Counted from the first letter of the stretch, positions 1-10,172 are shown. The stretch is 64,000 nucleotides of DNA from Isoetes taiwanensis (GCA_021234155.1 JAJEKV010000013.1:16469877-16533876); one strand, 5' to 3'. Program-made: numbers and translations. Notes: generated by a model from the letters alone, not told the origin.

Positions 1-342
1 ATAAATGGTATGCGCTCACCATTCTTTCCAGCAATACTAGGATTTTTCGGCAGAACGGGACGGTCAAACATTTCAGAAACTTGTGCGTTTGTGAGGTAAT
101 CTGAAATAACTGATTCTAAAAACTCTTTACTAATATCTACCTCAAAATCCATATTCTTATCTGTCAAACTTTTCAAAACCACTGATCCATCCTTATTCTA
201 ACAATTGCTGATATCAGACAACACACTGAATGTCGAAATATCTGCCATTCCTAAAAACTCCAGACTTACAGTCATATTTCCACAGAATAAAAGAAAAATC
301 AAAAAAATACTACCACTACACATCCTGAACGTACTTCAGACT
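1..342 (-). pseudogene. Unrecognised minus-strand protein, 5' part, one in-frame stop
   Basis: Read on the minus strand, an exon begins at 342, just after a good acceptor (TTGTTTGCAG, ending at 343). It has a 67-nt leader and an ATG at 275. The reading frame stays open to the left edge of the window except for one TAG at 200-198, after which about 65 codons are open. Peptide landmarks are MTVSLEFLGMADIST before the TAG and EFLESVISDYLTNAQVSEMF then PVLPKNPSIAG after it. I do not recognise the family. The protein continues beyond position 1, so its length is unknown. The lone TAG could be a real nonsense mutation, a short unrecognised intron or a base error. The intact splice signals and long open frame argue that this is, or recently was, a real gene rather than chance. 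Confidence 0.45.
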
Positions 343-416
343 CTGCAAACAACAAAGAAAACATATTAGGAACAAAAAAAATTAACTCTAAAGCAAAATG
401 CAAGAAAAATACTTAC
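343..416 (-). other. Putative 5'-UTR intron of the left-edge gene
   Basis: On the minus strand the sequence reads CTAG|GTAAGTATT at 420-408 and TTGTTTGCAG| ending at 343. This gives a 74-bp GT-AG intron lying wholly upstream of the ATG at 275. The upstream leader exon would run from about 417 upward into the repeated segment described next. Confidence 0.45.
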
Positions 417-439
417 CTAGATTAGAATCCAGGTTCCTA

Positions 440-880
440 GAGTTCGCCACAGTCGTCCTAGCAGTTTGAAAGTTGAAGTTGAAGATGAACTTGCTGAAAA
501 ACACCAAAATCAGTTCACAGGGAAATCTTGTGCAAGAATAGAAGATTTTTACTCAAAGGCAACACTCCAGCTCGAAAAATGATGGAAAAGACAGAAGAAT
601 CTAAAGATCCTTTACAAAGAAGGTAAATCGCAGGCTCCTCAGAAAAAGCACTGATCGAGCAGATTGGAGTCGCCTAGCAGTCGTCCTAGCACTCTGAAAC
701 TTCGATTTGAAGATGCACTAACCAAAAACAGGGAAATCTTGTTCGCTCCAGTAAAGAAACCTCGAAAAATGACAAGATCATCCACAAGGAAGGTAAATCG
801 CAGGCCCTAGGCATCAATATAGAACCAAAACAAAGGCCAGGGCCTGGCGCCTCAGAAAATGCACTGGTCGATCGGATCCT
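440..880. repeat. Imperfect direct repeat, two copies, ~228-bp period
   Basis: A segment starting near 440 (AGTTCGCCACAGTCGTCCTAG) recurs near 668 (AGTCGCCTAGCAGTCGTCC). Both copies then share GGGAAATCTTGT, CTCGAAAAATGA, AAGGTAAATCGCAGG and CAGAAAA-GCACTG-TCGA in the same order. The copies differ by substitutions and indels. The repeat overlaps the probable 5' leader of the left-edge gene, so it may be its duplicated promoter or leader region. Confidence 0.6.
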
Positions 881-993
881 GCCCTGACGTCGAGGCCATA
901 GCCGGAGCTCTGCCGGCCAAGACGAAAATGCAGCGAATAGTGAATGCCGGCCACGTCATCAGAAAACGCCCCACCTAAATTTCACGTTGCACC

Positions 994-1092
994 AATGTTC
1001 GTCCGTTGGGATTCCGGCCAGAAAATTGGACTTCGCGCGTCGGACGCGTGTCGGCCAATTTTCTAGGCCAGAATCCCTCCTAGACGAACATT
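994..1092. repeat. Foldback (hairpin) of ~37-bp arms
   Basis: The left arm 994-1029 (AATGTTCGTCCGTTGGGATT, then CCGGCCAGAAAATTGG) is nearly complementary to the right arm 1055-1092, leaving a 25-nt loop. The loop is itself rich in GCGCGT/ACGCG. This could be a small foldback element or the remnant of two opposed termini. Confidence 0.65.
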
Positions 1093-1099
1093 CCTGTAT

Positions 1100-3276
1100 A
1101 CAAGAGCAAATGTACTAAACGGGGGCAAAATAGGGCATTGGATTAAAGGAACCATTAAGACTAAAGAGACTCCTAAAAGAAGCAAATAGAGTCAATTAGA
1201 AGCAATGAAATCAAGGGAGCAAAGCATCAAATTGGGACTAATGGAATACCAAGCAGTTAAAATATGGATACAAAACTGATTCAAAAATAAAGTTATATAT
1301 AGCCAACTTCTGATATAGTAAACAACGACGACGACAAACAATCCAAACTATTGAAACTATACACAATGTTTAATAAAAAAACGATGAACATTGTGAAACA
1401 TCAAATTATAGAAAAAGAAAACAAAAGAAAAAAAAGCAATGATACATATCTAAGTGAAGCATCTGATGAGGTGCATAATAGTTTTGACAAAAACATGAAC
1501 TAAAATAGGAACAATTACCTCATAGAGACAAAACAAATAACTTGTGTGAGCCCAACCATCCAATCTTTCTAAAAGAAGTTGACACATTCTTCGCTCGAAA
1601 ACGAGCAAGCACATAGGTGATGGCAAACAGAGAAGCACAATTACATCAAAAAAAATTAAGCAAAAATTGCGTTAATTATAAGAGCATATACTAAGAGGGC
1701 ATTATACCTATAACTAGTAACAGTGTCCAGCATCATTGCGGACAGATTGGTAACTTGCAAATGATAATCCTGCAGATTTACTTTGAAAACACAACGTCTT
1801 GGATTTATTTACATTTAATCTTGATGCATGGCAGCATATTGGTCTTTCAAAGTAGTGTTATATGCAACTCCTACTCTTTAATGTCTTCTCACTTGCATGT
1901 TACACCATTAGGCAATAAATCATGGCAACTAAGGCAAGGCTATATGGAAATTATGCGCGTAGAAATCCCTCTATATTGCATAAAAAAGGTGGTTGCAGAG
2001 CTATATGCAGTTGTTGATAGTTACAATATTCTAGAACTTCGTTCCACATTAGGGATGCCCATGTCCAATTGAGAAGCTCATCATTTCATTCGTTTTAAAA
2101 TTTTGAAAGTTTCAGAACACATAATGTTATCCTGAAAACCAGCATTGCTAATGTTAGTGTAGTCTTATTGGCCCAACTTGTACAACCTTTTTTCAAAGGA
2201 AAAATAACAATGGCAAAAATTAATTGTAACAGGAAGCCCAAATTGTTGTACACAAAGATAAGGCAACTTCAAGCTCAGCGCAATCTTTGTTAAGATAGCA
2301 TTTTAAAGAGCAACATTTTCTTGTTTTAGAACGGCATGTTGTCAACTGGAAAGTGTACAATCTATAAATTCCCATGACCCAGCATAAGACCATATAATAA
2401 GGCGATTATAGAGCTTAAGTTTAAAAGATTTAAAAAGCAAAAAAATTTCATTATGTTTGGTGTACCATAGGTTCGATGTATATCCATTTTGTCATTATTC
2501 TTTGTCCCTTTGTGTCCAGTGTGCTTTATTTATTGACATTGAAGAGTTATCGAAGTTGCCCATGAAATACTCATATGTATGCCCTCTTGTTTTATGGTGC
2601 AAAATTTTCTTTTCTTTTGTTTAACATAATAACATCACTTGCAAATGTATATAGAAAGCATTTTTCTTTTTAGATACCGAAGATGCAAGATACGCTTATT
2701 ATCATGGCATCCCATTGTTAATTTCAAATGAGTCTAGTGCTGGATACAATGTTATGCATATAGCTAAATGAGAAGATAACATAAAGCATACCCAATTTAT
2801 GCTTGAAAATTGATAAACTTCATGGCCATTGCATACATAAAACTGTCAATTCCTTTCTTGGAAGCGGGCATAAATTTTGAAATGTCGGCAAAATTAGTGA
2901 TTGCAAGCAAATCTTTATTAACAAAAGATATCAAACAAAGTGAACATTGCATGTGAACATGGAGGGCTTTCACCACTCAATCAAACATGAGAAGATGCTA
3001 TGTCGCCATGATATAGTTCCCATTCCATCCTTGCTAGAATGCATACCAATGCAAACTTGTTTTCTCTCCTCAGTGGCCAATTGTTTCTTTCGAAGTGAAT
3101 GAAAGATCCAAATGTACAGTAATTACCATCGTTAATGGTCAAAAAAATAAACATACGTTGGTTCTGATTATATGTGGACTATGAGTATTTGTACGCATGT
3201 AAGACTACTAGAAAAAGGTCCATACATTTATCGAAGGCCACATTTAATGATGATTTAATAAGTTTTTTAAGTAGTA
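1100..3276. other. AT-rich intergenic DNA, no gene seen
   Basis: Only short open frames without splice context or recognisable motifs are present; the longest is about 105 codons at 1755-2072. I see no convincing gene, RNA or element here. Confidence 0.5.
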
Positions 3277-4039
3277 TAAGGGTCAATTCCCACTGGCGGT
3301 TAGGTTAGGTTAAATGTGCCAAATAATGGAAACTTGCTTTCACACTAGCACTTAAGTTACTATCAGTTAAGTTAGGATTTGGTTAAATTTTAACTATGGT
3401 TAACTTAACAAGGTCACTTTCATACTGACAATAGTTAAGTTACTTTTAGTTAAAACTTTAACTGGTCCCCTTATTTTAAACTAGAAGTTAAGTGACCTAG
3501 GAGAGGTACACTTAGCTCAGTTAAGCACTAACTTAACATAACTGTTAAGTGAGAAAGGGTAACAATATAGTTAAGTTATTTATGTTTTATATGAAAATGC
3601 ATATTTCTTGTTGCCTCTTTCAATATCTAGGAATATGCATTTTCATAATATTCAGTGTATAGTTATATTCTGTTTTATAGTTCTTTCAATACTACTTTCT
3701 AATTAGTGTGCATCATCGGTAGTTGGCAATTTTTTTTTTTCCGAACAAAACTCTCTTTAACTTAACATAAATTTTTAACTGGCAGTGTGAAATAAGTATA
3801 GTTAACGCTAACCTAACTTACCACTTTAACTACTAGTGTGAATCATCAACACAAAATTTAATTCAATTTTTTATTTTTAACTTAATGGGCATGATGGGAA
3901 TGCAAATTTCTATGCTTCCTTAAGTTAGTTCTAATTTAACCACCTCAATGGAAAACTAGAATTTTTTTTCTAGTTAGGTTAAGAAATAACCAAGTAGTTA
4001 AGCTAACTTAACTTAATGGCGAGTGGGAAATGGCCCTAA
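3277..4039. mobile_element. Tourist/PIF-Harbinger-type MITE with TAA target duplication
   Basis: The element spans 3280-4036 (757 bp) and is flanked by TAA at 3277-3279 and 4037-4039. Its left end reads GGGTCAATTCCCACTGGCGG and the reverse complement of its right end reads GGGCCATTTCCCACTCGCCA, so it has imperfect terminal inverted repeats of 25-35 bp. A 3-bp TAA duplication with GG-starting TIRs is the PIF/Harbinger (Tourist) signature. There is no coding capacity. The interior is crowded with TTAACTTAAC-like motifs in both orientations and holds an inner inverted repeat (ATGAAAATGCATATT near 3591 and its complement near 3632), so the element could fold into an extended hairpin. Confidence 0.85.
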
Positions 4040-4789
4040 CATTGGTTGATATACTACATCTTGTGTGTGCCTCCTCCCAGTACGTATTGATCCACAACAT
4101 AAGTTATAATGTGGAAGCACTTCAAATGCAGGATGCCAGGAAACATATGCTAATGCTCGTGAATTCTGCAAATAGATGATGCAAACATGTGAGCTATAGC
4201 ATAGAGCTTGTTGTATTTTCTATAAAGTACATCATAGAATTAAGACTAAGGAAATAAATTATAAATAGAAAGCTTTCACATTAAACCTTTTTGTCATTAT
4301 CCATGTGCTTCAAGATGATTTGCCTCTATCTACATAGGACAGAAATTTAGAGTAGATGCTCGAAGCATATGTTTGTTTACAATGTGAATCTGCACCAAAC
4401 ATAAACTTAATAACATAAAAACTTGGATTCGTAAAGATGTGAATGCGCTGAGAAGATAGTACCTAACGCCTTTTGCATAGAATGTAGTCGAATATTAACT
4501 CGAACCTATTGAAGATGGAATTGGGAAACTTGTTTACAAATGTCCTCTGTACTATTGGCACATTATAACTTTGTGCAAACCACATTTGTCTGAGAAGATA
4601 CACGTGGAAATAAGTCTTTCAATAATGATGTGTTAGAAACTTGGTCTTGAATCTCCAATCTAAAAGTGGAAATCGAATCATTCCTTCATGCTACCCATCG
4701 CACACATGACCAATGTTTCATTCATAGATAAGTTGTTAAGACAAAATGATTTCACATATATGTTGAGAGCAAAGAAGTGCACATAGCAA
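4040..4789. other. Intergenic, nothing recognised
   Basis: AT-rich sequence without ORFs above about 60 codons or repeats that I could identify. Confidence 0.5.
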
Positions 4790-5017
4790 AGAAGTTGAGA
4801 GCAAGGAAGTGCCATACCCAAGGTCACGGGTTCAACGCCTCGTTGTGAAAGTGGCCATGCAATGTAAAGTTGGTGGGGGAAGGACCCACTTCAGCAATGT
4901 AAAGTGGTGGGGGCAGGACCCATCTGGGTGTGTTGTAAAGTGTCACATGTCCGATAGGATGCTGCCTTGTGGCGTGACGTTAAAATCTCTTCTTCTTCTT
5001 CTTCTTCTTCTTCTTCC
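4790..5017 (+). mobile_element. Candidate tRNA-derived SINE with (TTC)n tail
   Basis: The sequence ACGGGTTCAACGCC near 4837 resembles a Pol III B box (GGTTCRANNCC). It lies downstream of a weak A-box-like stretch and is followed by about 150 bp of non-coding body that ends in a run of TTC at 4989-5016. Body plus simple-repeat 3' tail fits a short interspersed element. No target duplication was identified and no second copy was found, so this is tentative. Confidence 0.35.
4988..5016 (+). repeat. (TCT)n microsatellite
   Basis: About nine uninterrupted TCT/TTC units. They may be the 3' tail of the candidate SINE. Confidence 0.9.
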
Positions 5018-7071
5018 TAGAAGGAGAGAATCCCAATCATCAGCTGCCACCAGTGCCTTTACTTCACTATCCGACAAACCTAGCCTGTATTTCAAGTCTC
5101 CAAGCCATATTACACGCCTACAATGGCAGGTTGAAAAATGAGTAACTAAATTTTTTTTCAAAGAATATTGCATGTTTGGTTATTTACTCATGATCCAGTA
5201 TGGAATCTGGCAAGTTCCTTGCAACATATGTAGAAGATCGTAAAAAGTACATCCTGCGCATGGTCCCTGTACTCGTCTTGAGAAGCATAATGCTCCCAGA
5301 TATTGATCTCTATTACAAAGAAAAGGGTATTTAAGGGATGGGGGCTCTTGCAGGGTAACGTAGATAGTTATAGCCTTGAACTAGTAGATTACCTTGTCCA
5401 TTTTTACCCAAATGGTGAGAAAAACTCCAATCACTTGATGTTGACGATATGAACATAATGATTTCTTGATTACATGCAACGACGCGAAAATTTGTAGACA
5501 CTTGGAGAACCGCCAATGTCAATAGATCCTCTTTGCTAGGTGATTTCATAAGATGAAAGACATTTCCAAATTTAATGGTTTCCTGGATCCTGCCTAAAGG
5601 AAGTTAGAAAGTGAGAATATGTGGGTCGAGTACAAACTTGATAACCAGAAAGTCATAAAATTTCAGATCAAAGTAATGTGACAGATCCAATTATATAAAC
5701 ATATGCAGATTTTTTTTGTGTCTAGCCATTCAGGCAAGTTCAAATCATCTGGAGGATATTTTCTCGCCAGATTCCAAGTTTCCACTATGAATTTGAGTTG
5801 TTAGAATACATACCATAGGTTCTGAGTTTCTGAGTATCTTTGCCCTGCACCAAAATCCATTGCTTCTTGTCCTATTCCAAAGTCGCTTTTGCCATACTTC
5901 CTTGGAGCTATCAGATCACGGATCCGAAATGCACCAACAGCCTTTCAAGCAATAAAACACAATCTTATGTACGTAGAGCTAATGATCTTATCTTCAAGAA
6001 AAATGGTCCCAAATCATGCTCCCACAATAGCAGTTTTTTGGCACAGTAGCAGGTCACGAGAAAATGCATCCTTAGACACAACAACAGACAATGGAGATAC
6101 ATCTTTGCCGTTGATGTTTTGGGATCCCACAACACCTAGTTCCACAATCGTACATCAGCTCTCAAGCAAACCACAGACGAAACATAGACGCAACTTCCTA
6201 TTAATAATGCTAGAAACCATTCAAATCTTCGACCCACCCCCTCAAAGCATGAAATCGCTACCCCGAAGCAACTTATGTTTTCTATAGTCGATTGCAATCC
6301 TTGCCCTAGCTTCGCGACAAATTTTGCTGCCTTTTGTTGTGATGGCCGCCAAAAAAAACAACCTTTATGACCTTTTGATTTTTTTTTTTTTTATTTTTTT
6401 TATTGATCCGATCATCTAATATTAGATTTGGATATAAACAGTAATTGTGATTGCAAACGCACTAATGACTTTATGCTTTTGCACTAATAAAAGCATCTTT
6501 CAAAGATTCCCTACAATACCCTAATTCTGCCACCTTTGGGGGGGGGTCACTTAAAAAAATGACCCTAAATTTACAATTGCATGTGCCATTTTAGGGGCCA
6601 AAATTACAAAAAGTTAGCGTCTTGTTAATTTGACATCCCTAATTTAAGTATAAAAAAAAAAATCTAATTTAGGTGGTTTTGGGACACACATGGAAAGTGG
6701 GAAAATGAAAGAACCATCGAATGTTGATTAATTATGAAGATCAAACGTGGAAATAAAGCCGTATGCATTTTATTATTTGCTCAAGGAGAATGACAACATG
6801 CTATCTTGGCGCATATGCAAGCTACAAAATTATAACACACAACTAAAACAAAATTTGCATTGTGCATATATATCCATAGCTGAGTAACACAAATGTTTTT
6901 GAGCATGCAAGCAGAGCATGTTATGTGCACATAGCCACCTAGAAGAAAAAAGGTTCTCAAGATATGCGCGCATGGCATGACAATTTTTTTATTGATGCAA
7001 AATAGATACAAAGATAAATAGCAAGACGTCATACCAATCATAAAATATCACGGGTTCAAGAAAAGTTCATG
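5018..7071. other. Intergenic DNA, no gene seen
   Basis: Scattered short ORFs (for example 5889-6287, 132 codons) show no domain, splice support or repeat similarity. A poly-T stretch lies near 6379-6403. Confidence 0.45.
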
Positions 7072-7250
7072 TATGGACAAGTACAAGGTTGGAACCAAAA
7101 CCAGTAGGTTGTGGAAAAAAAATGGGCAAGTAGGAAAGGAACCTGGTAGGTAGTGCCACATATGGACATGGACAGGTCGGAAACAAAACCAAAACCAGTA
7201 GGTTGTGAAAAAAATAGGCAGGTAGAAAAAGAACCTGGTAGGTAGTGCCC
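7072..7250. repeat. Tandem duplication of ~90 bp
   Basis: Units beginning TATGGACA at 7072 and 7161 share AAAACCAGTAGGTTGTG (7097 and 7191), a GGCAGGTAG-like stretch and GAACCTGGTAGGTAGTGCC. The period is 89-94 bp because of a small insertion. Two CATGCGCGCATG / CTATGCGCGCATAG palindromes follow at 7252-7300. Confidence 0.8.
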
Positions 7251-7931
7251 ATGCGCGCATGGGCAAAACTTTCGGGTTGTGCTATGCGCGCATAGGGAAG
7301 ATACAATTTTTTTGTTTGGTGTTTTTTTCTTGTTCTAGAAATCGGCTTAATCGCCTCTAGAATCATCAGCGCCATGCCAGATTGCAGCTGTATTTTCAAA
7401 CCTATTTAATCAGGCCAGCTCGTCTCACCAAACCCTATTTCATAAGGTCGACTTCTCACCAGGTAAGCTTCTTTGTCAGGTCGTGAACTGGAAGCCCAAA
7501 TTTTTTTTCATGTCTGCTCTAGTTTCGGCCTTCTCTTTTTCTTCTGGTTTGATACAGAAAATTTTTAAGCAGGTTAATGGCTGTGCTAATATGGAAGCAT
7601 CTGTTTCCACTAGATAAGATCATTGTTTGGCAGGTTCACTAAGCTTCTTTGCTACTTTCAGCTGTTTACTCTATTATCTCGGTTGCAGGCTGCAATTGTT
7701 TTTCTCGAATCGAAGTGTTTTAGGCCACAACATAGGTTTTTATGAAAATAGGTGAATGTTTTTGTTCAATTCTGCAACTAAGTTATGATAATTCTGCAAG
7801 TGATTTAAGGTCGTTTTCCACATCCTTTATTCATTATTATGATTCCGGTTATAAGAAATTGCAGTTAAAAGCCTTTGTTGCTGAGAACTAATCAAGATTG
7901 GATGCATTTTCTTCTATTTTTAGATTCCATC
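7251..7931. other. Left flank of the CACTA element, no gene seen
   Basis: A CACCAGGTAAGCTTC donor-like site near 7457 and T-rich sequence hint at an intron of a gene interrupted by the transposon. No coding exon could be read. Confidence 0.35.
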
Positions 7932-7955
7932 CACTACAAGGGATCGCCGGCGTCC
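7932..7955 (+). repeat. CACTA left terminal repeat
   Basis: CACTACAAGGGATCGCCGG starts directly after ATC (7929-7931). CACTACAAG is shared with many plant En/Spm-type ends. The partner repeat was not located. Confidence 0.65.
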
Positions 7956-8017
7956 AACGGCGTGGCGTCGTACCGATGAACGTCGGATCGTGATGCCGTT
8001 GATCGGACGACATCGAT

Positions 8018-8475
8018 CGTTCAACGACGACAATAACGCCGGAACGTCGACCGTTTCCGCGGCCATCAGGGCTGACGTGGTCGGATTTGCCTGCGTGGCA
8101 TATGGGGTACCAATTTGGCGGGCGAACTGCGTGTCAAACACGTCCACGCTAAACGTCGTTCAACGTTTCTTTCAGGTGTCGCCGCGCCGCGTCATGCGTG
8201 GAAATGGGCAGTTGCCAAAGCTGGCAGCCTGCGTGTCAAAGGCTGACGTCTGCGTCGTTGAACGACGTTGCACAACGCTGACGTGTCACGTCTGCCTGCG
8301 TGGCATGGTGCTGGTGCCAAGCTGGCAGCCTGCGTGTCAAGACGCGCCAGCGTGCCGTCGTTGAACGACGTTGCACAACGCTGACGTGTCACGTCTGCCT
8401 GCGTGGCATGGTGCTGGTGCCAAGCTGGCCTGCCTGCGTGTCAAGACACGTCAGCTTAAACGTCGTTTAACGACG
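8018..8475. repeat. Left subterminal palindrome array
   Basis: Near-palindromes of the form CGTCGTT(c/g/t)AACGACG occur near 8015, 8154, 8253, 8356 and 8461, spaced roughly 100 bp apart. Repeated short motifs within the ends of CACTA elements are the binding sites for the element-encoded TNPA-like protein. The even spacing and perfect dyad symmetry suggest a dimeric binder. Confidence 0.75.
8253..8458 (+). repeat. Tandem repeat, 103-bp unit, two copies
   Basis: The 103-bp unit 8253-8355 is repeated almost exactly at 8356-8458. Each unit begins with CGTCGTTGAACGACG and contains CTGACGTGTCACGTCTGCC and GGTGCTGGTGCCAAGCTGG. Confidence 0.9.
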
Positions 8476-8515
8476 TGACACAGAGGAATTTTTTTTTTTT
8501 TTTTTTTTGCCAAAT

Positions 8516-8544
8516 AAAAACCCTAACCCTAACCCTAACCCTAC
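8516..8544 (+). promoter_or_regulatory. Short (CCCTAA)n tract / telo-box-like element
   Basis: AAAAACCCTAA followed by three more CCCTAA-type units sits about 75 bp upstream of the first transposon ATG (8620), after a poly-T run. A single AAACCCTAA is the plant telo-box found in promoters; here it is iterated. The repeat is the 6-base TTAGGG type, not the usual 7-base plant telomere. Confidence 0.5.
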
Positions 8545-8619
8545 ATCCACGTTATAAGTGGATCCATCAGTAGCTGCTGTTATTCTTATTTTTTGAGTGT
8601 TCTTCCCTATCTTGCTATA

Positions 8620-8928
8620 ATGGTCCGGCAGTTGAAGACCACCTTCGCGCGATATGTTCCTTCTAGCAGTAATCCTCCTCCTCCAAGGGAAGACAACTCC
8701 AGCAACCCCCCTGCTTCTCCCGCTGAGAACCCTCCCTTCACCATCGTGGCAAAGATGAGTGAAAAGGAGCTTCTGATTGCACTAACATCTGGCGTTCCAT
8801 GCGGGGAACGACTGGTAGAATGGCTCACCGAGCCAAACAAAGAGAAAACGACATTAATGGTGCAGATAATGATGCAAATGGTTGCATCAAACTGTCACGT
8901 CCTCAGGATGGACATAAGTAATGTATAA
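8620..8928 (+). CDS. CACTA N-terminal ORF, proline/serine-rich
   Basis: The ATG at 8620 opens 102 codons. A basic start (MVRQLKTTFARYV) is followed by a Pro/Ser/Asn-rich linker at residues 16-45 (SSNPPPPRED) and a hydrophilic helical-looking tail with EKELLIALTSGVPCGERLVE at residues about 53-72. It lies just downstream of the telo-box tract and between two blocks of subterminal palindromes, so it is probably the first exon of the transposon transcript. It may splice on near its end (AAT|GTATAAGC). No known domain is recognised. Similar Pro/Asn-rich and EKT-containing peptide fragments can be read at 16,200-16,480. Confidence 0.5.
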   Translation: MVRQLKTTFARYVPSSSNPPPPREDNSSNPPASPAENPPFTIVAKMSEKELLIALTSGVPCGERLVEWLTEPNKEKTTLMVQIMMQMVASNCHVLRMDISNV

Positions 8929-9067
8929 GCTTTTTTTTATGAATGGAAACAATAAGTTTTTTTATCTATTTGTGTTGTCGTTGTATAAGCTTATTTTATG
9001 AATGGGAACAATCAGTATTTTTATTTATTTGTGTTATTTGTATTGTATGTTGTTTCTGTTATGTTAA

Positions 9068-9260
9068 ACAATCACAGTTGGTCGTTTAACGACGTTATGA
9101 TCATTTGACGTCGTTAAACGACGTCATGATCATCTGACGTGGCATATGAGGGGGCATCAGACGGCGCAAGCTGATGTGGCATGCCTAGGTGTCAGGACGA
9201 CGTCAGCTTGGCGTCGTTAAACGACGTCACACAGACGTCGATAAACGACGTCAAATATGG
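9068..9260. repeat. Second block of ACGTCGTTAAACGACGT palindromes
   Basis: Copies or close variants occur near 9081, 9108, 9211 and 9234, with TGATCATCTGACGTGGCAT spacers. The core GACGTCGTTAAACGACGTC is a perfect dyad. This matches the left-end array and lies inside the first intron or leader of the element. Confidence 0.75.
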
Positions 9261-9449
9261 CGGGAACCCGGCCGCTCGGGTTATTTACTTGTTATTTTCA
9301 CTCGTTTGTTTGGATTTTTTGTTTCGTTGGGTCTTCATAAGGTAAGATCTCTGCTTTAATCTTTGTGTTAGAGTTAAACACCTCCAAATGCTAATAGATT
9401 AGAAGATTGAATCTTGAAAGTATGTTAAAAACTTGAGGGATGCATGATC

Positions 9450-9630
9450 AAGGTACTGGTCGGTTCCATCCCGAATGGAGAAGACTAAATGTATCGGGTT
9501 TATGCACCTCAGAACAGAAGTTTCAATCTTCATAGATTACAAAAGATTTGAAAGGTTGCGTGAATATAAGGTACTGGTCGACTCCATTTCAAATGGAGAG
9601 GACTAGATGTATCGGGTTCAGGCACCCTTC
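9450..9630 (+). repeat. Tandem repeat, 118-bp period
   Basis: AAGGTACTGGTCG at 9450 and 9568 is followed in both copies by TCCATyyCrAATGGAGArGACTAr and TGTATCGGGTT. Confidence 0.85.
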
Positions 9631-9773
9631 AATCAAATGCTTTCTAAATATCATAAACGTTGTATGAATCTGAATCTTAAGAATAAACATTTGATAAAAT
9701 CATGAAAAAAACATGGATATTTATAATTATTATATTATTACATGGTTTTTTATTAATATTTTTATTGTTTACT

Positions 9774-9962
9774 AGAAAAACAACATGGACGAACGTCAGA
9801 AGGAATTTGAACGTAAAGTGAGACAGAAAGCTTTGAGAAAGTTACATGGCGACTTGCGCAAGAATGTTACCCCAACAATTGCCACAAATAGTCCAATTAG
9901 ACCCAGTGGACCTAGTCTTCCTAGAGGCTTGGGTGGTGTGTGCAAAATGAATGCCCGCCGAT
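9774..9962 (+). CDS. CACTA internal exon, basic, unrecognised
   Basis: The exon follows a TTTACTAG acceptor. From an internal ATG at 9785 it encodes a lysine/arginine-rich helix (MDERQKEFERKVRQKALRKL) and then a Ser/Pro segment (PIRPSGPSLPRGLGG). It ends at a good donor (CGAT|GTATGTACC, 9963). The basic coiled or DNA-binding look suits a transposon regulatory protein, but no family is assigned. Confidence 0.45.
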
Positions 9963-10031
9963 GTATGTACCATAAACATGTTTCGAATGATTAGTTAACT
10001 TTATATCTTGATGTTACTTTTTTTTTTGCAG

Positions 10032-10172
10032 TTGTAGCGGTTATATTGCAATTGTTCGATGTGCAAAGGACAAATAAAACGGATGAGAAAGACTGTCCTC
10101 GACCATGTTGAGAAATATGGTGAATGCCCGACAAATCCGGTGCTTTTGATGCACATGTGGGTATTCCAACGA
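10032..10172 (+). pseudogene. Transposase-associated-like zinc segment
   Basis: After a T-rich acceptor (TTTTTGCAG, ending 10031) one frame reads YCNCSMCKGQIKRM then VLDHVEKYGECP and HMWVF, ending at donor CGAG|GTATAATAC. The C-x-C-x2-C...V-x2-H-x3-Y/F-G layout resembles the short transposase-associated domain found upstream of TNP2 in plant CACTA proteins. A TAG one codon after the acceptor and a phase mismatch with the previous exon show decay or an alternative acceptor at TTGTAG. Confidence 0.45.

Noticed and set aside
1755..2072. 105-codon ORF on plus strand
   Set aside because: AT-rich composition, no motif, no splice signals, and no similarity to any family I know; within chance expectation.
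5889..6287. 132-codon ORF on plus strand
   Set aside because: No domain or gene context, and low-complexity residues typical of chance frames.
8516..8544. Chromosome end or true interstitial telomere
   Set aside because: Only about four units, embedded in a transposon leader; far too short for a telomere and better read as a promoter motif.
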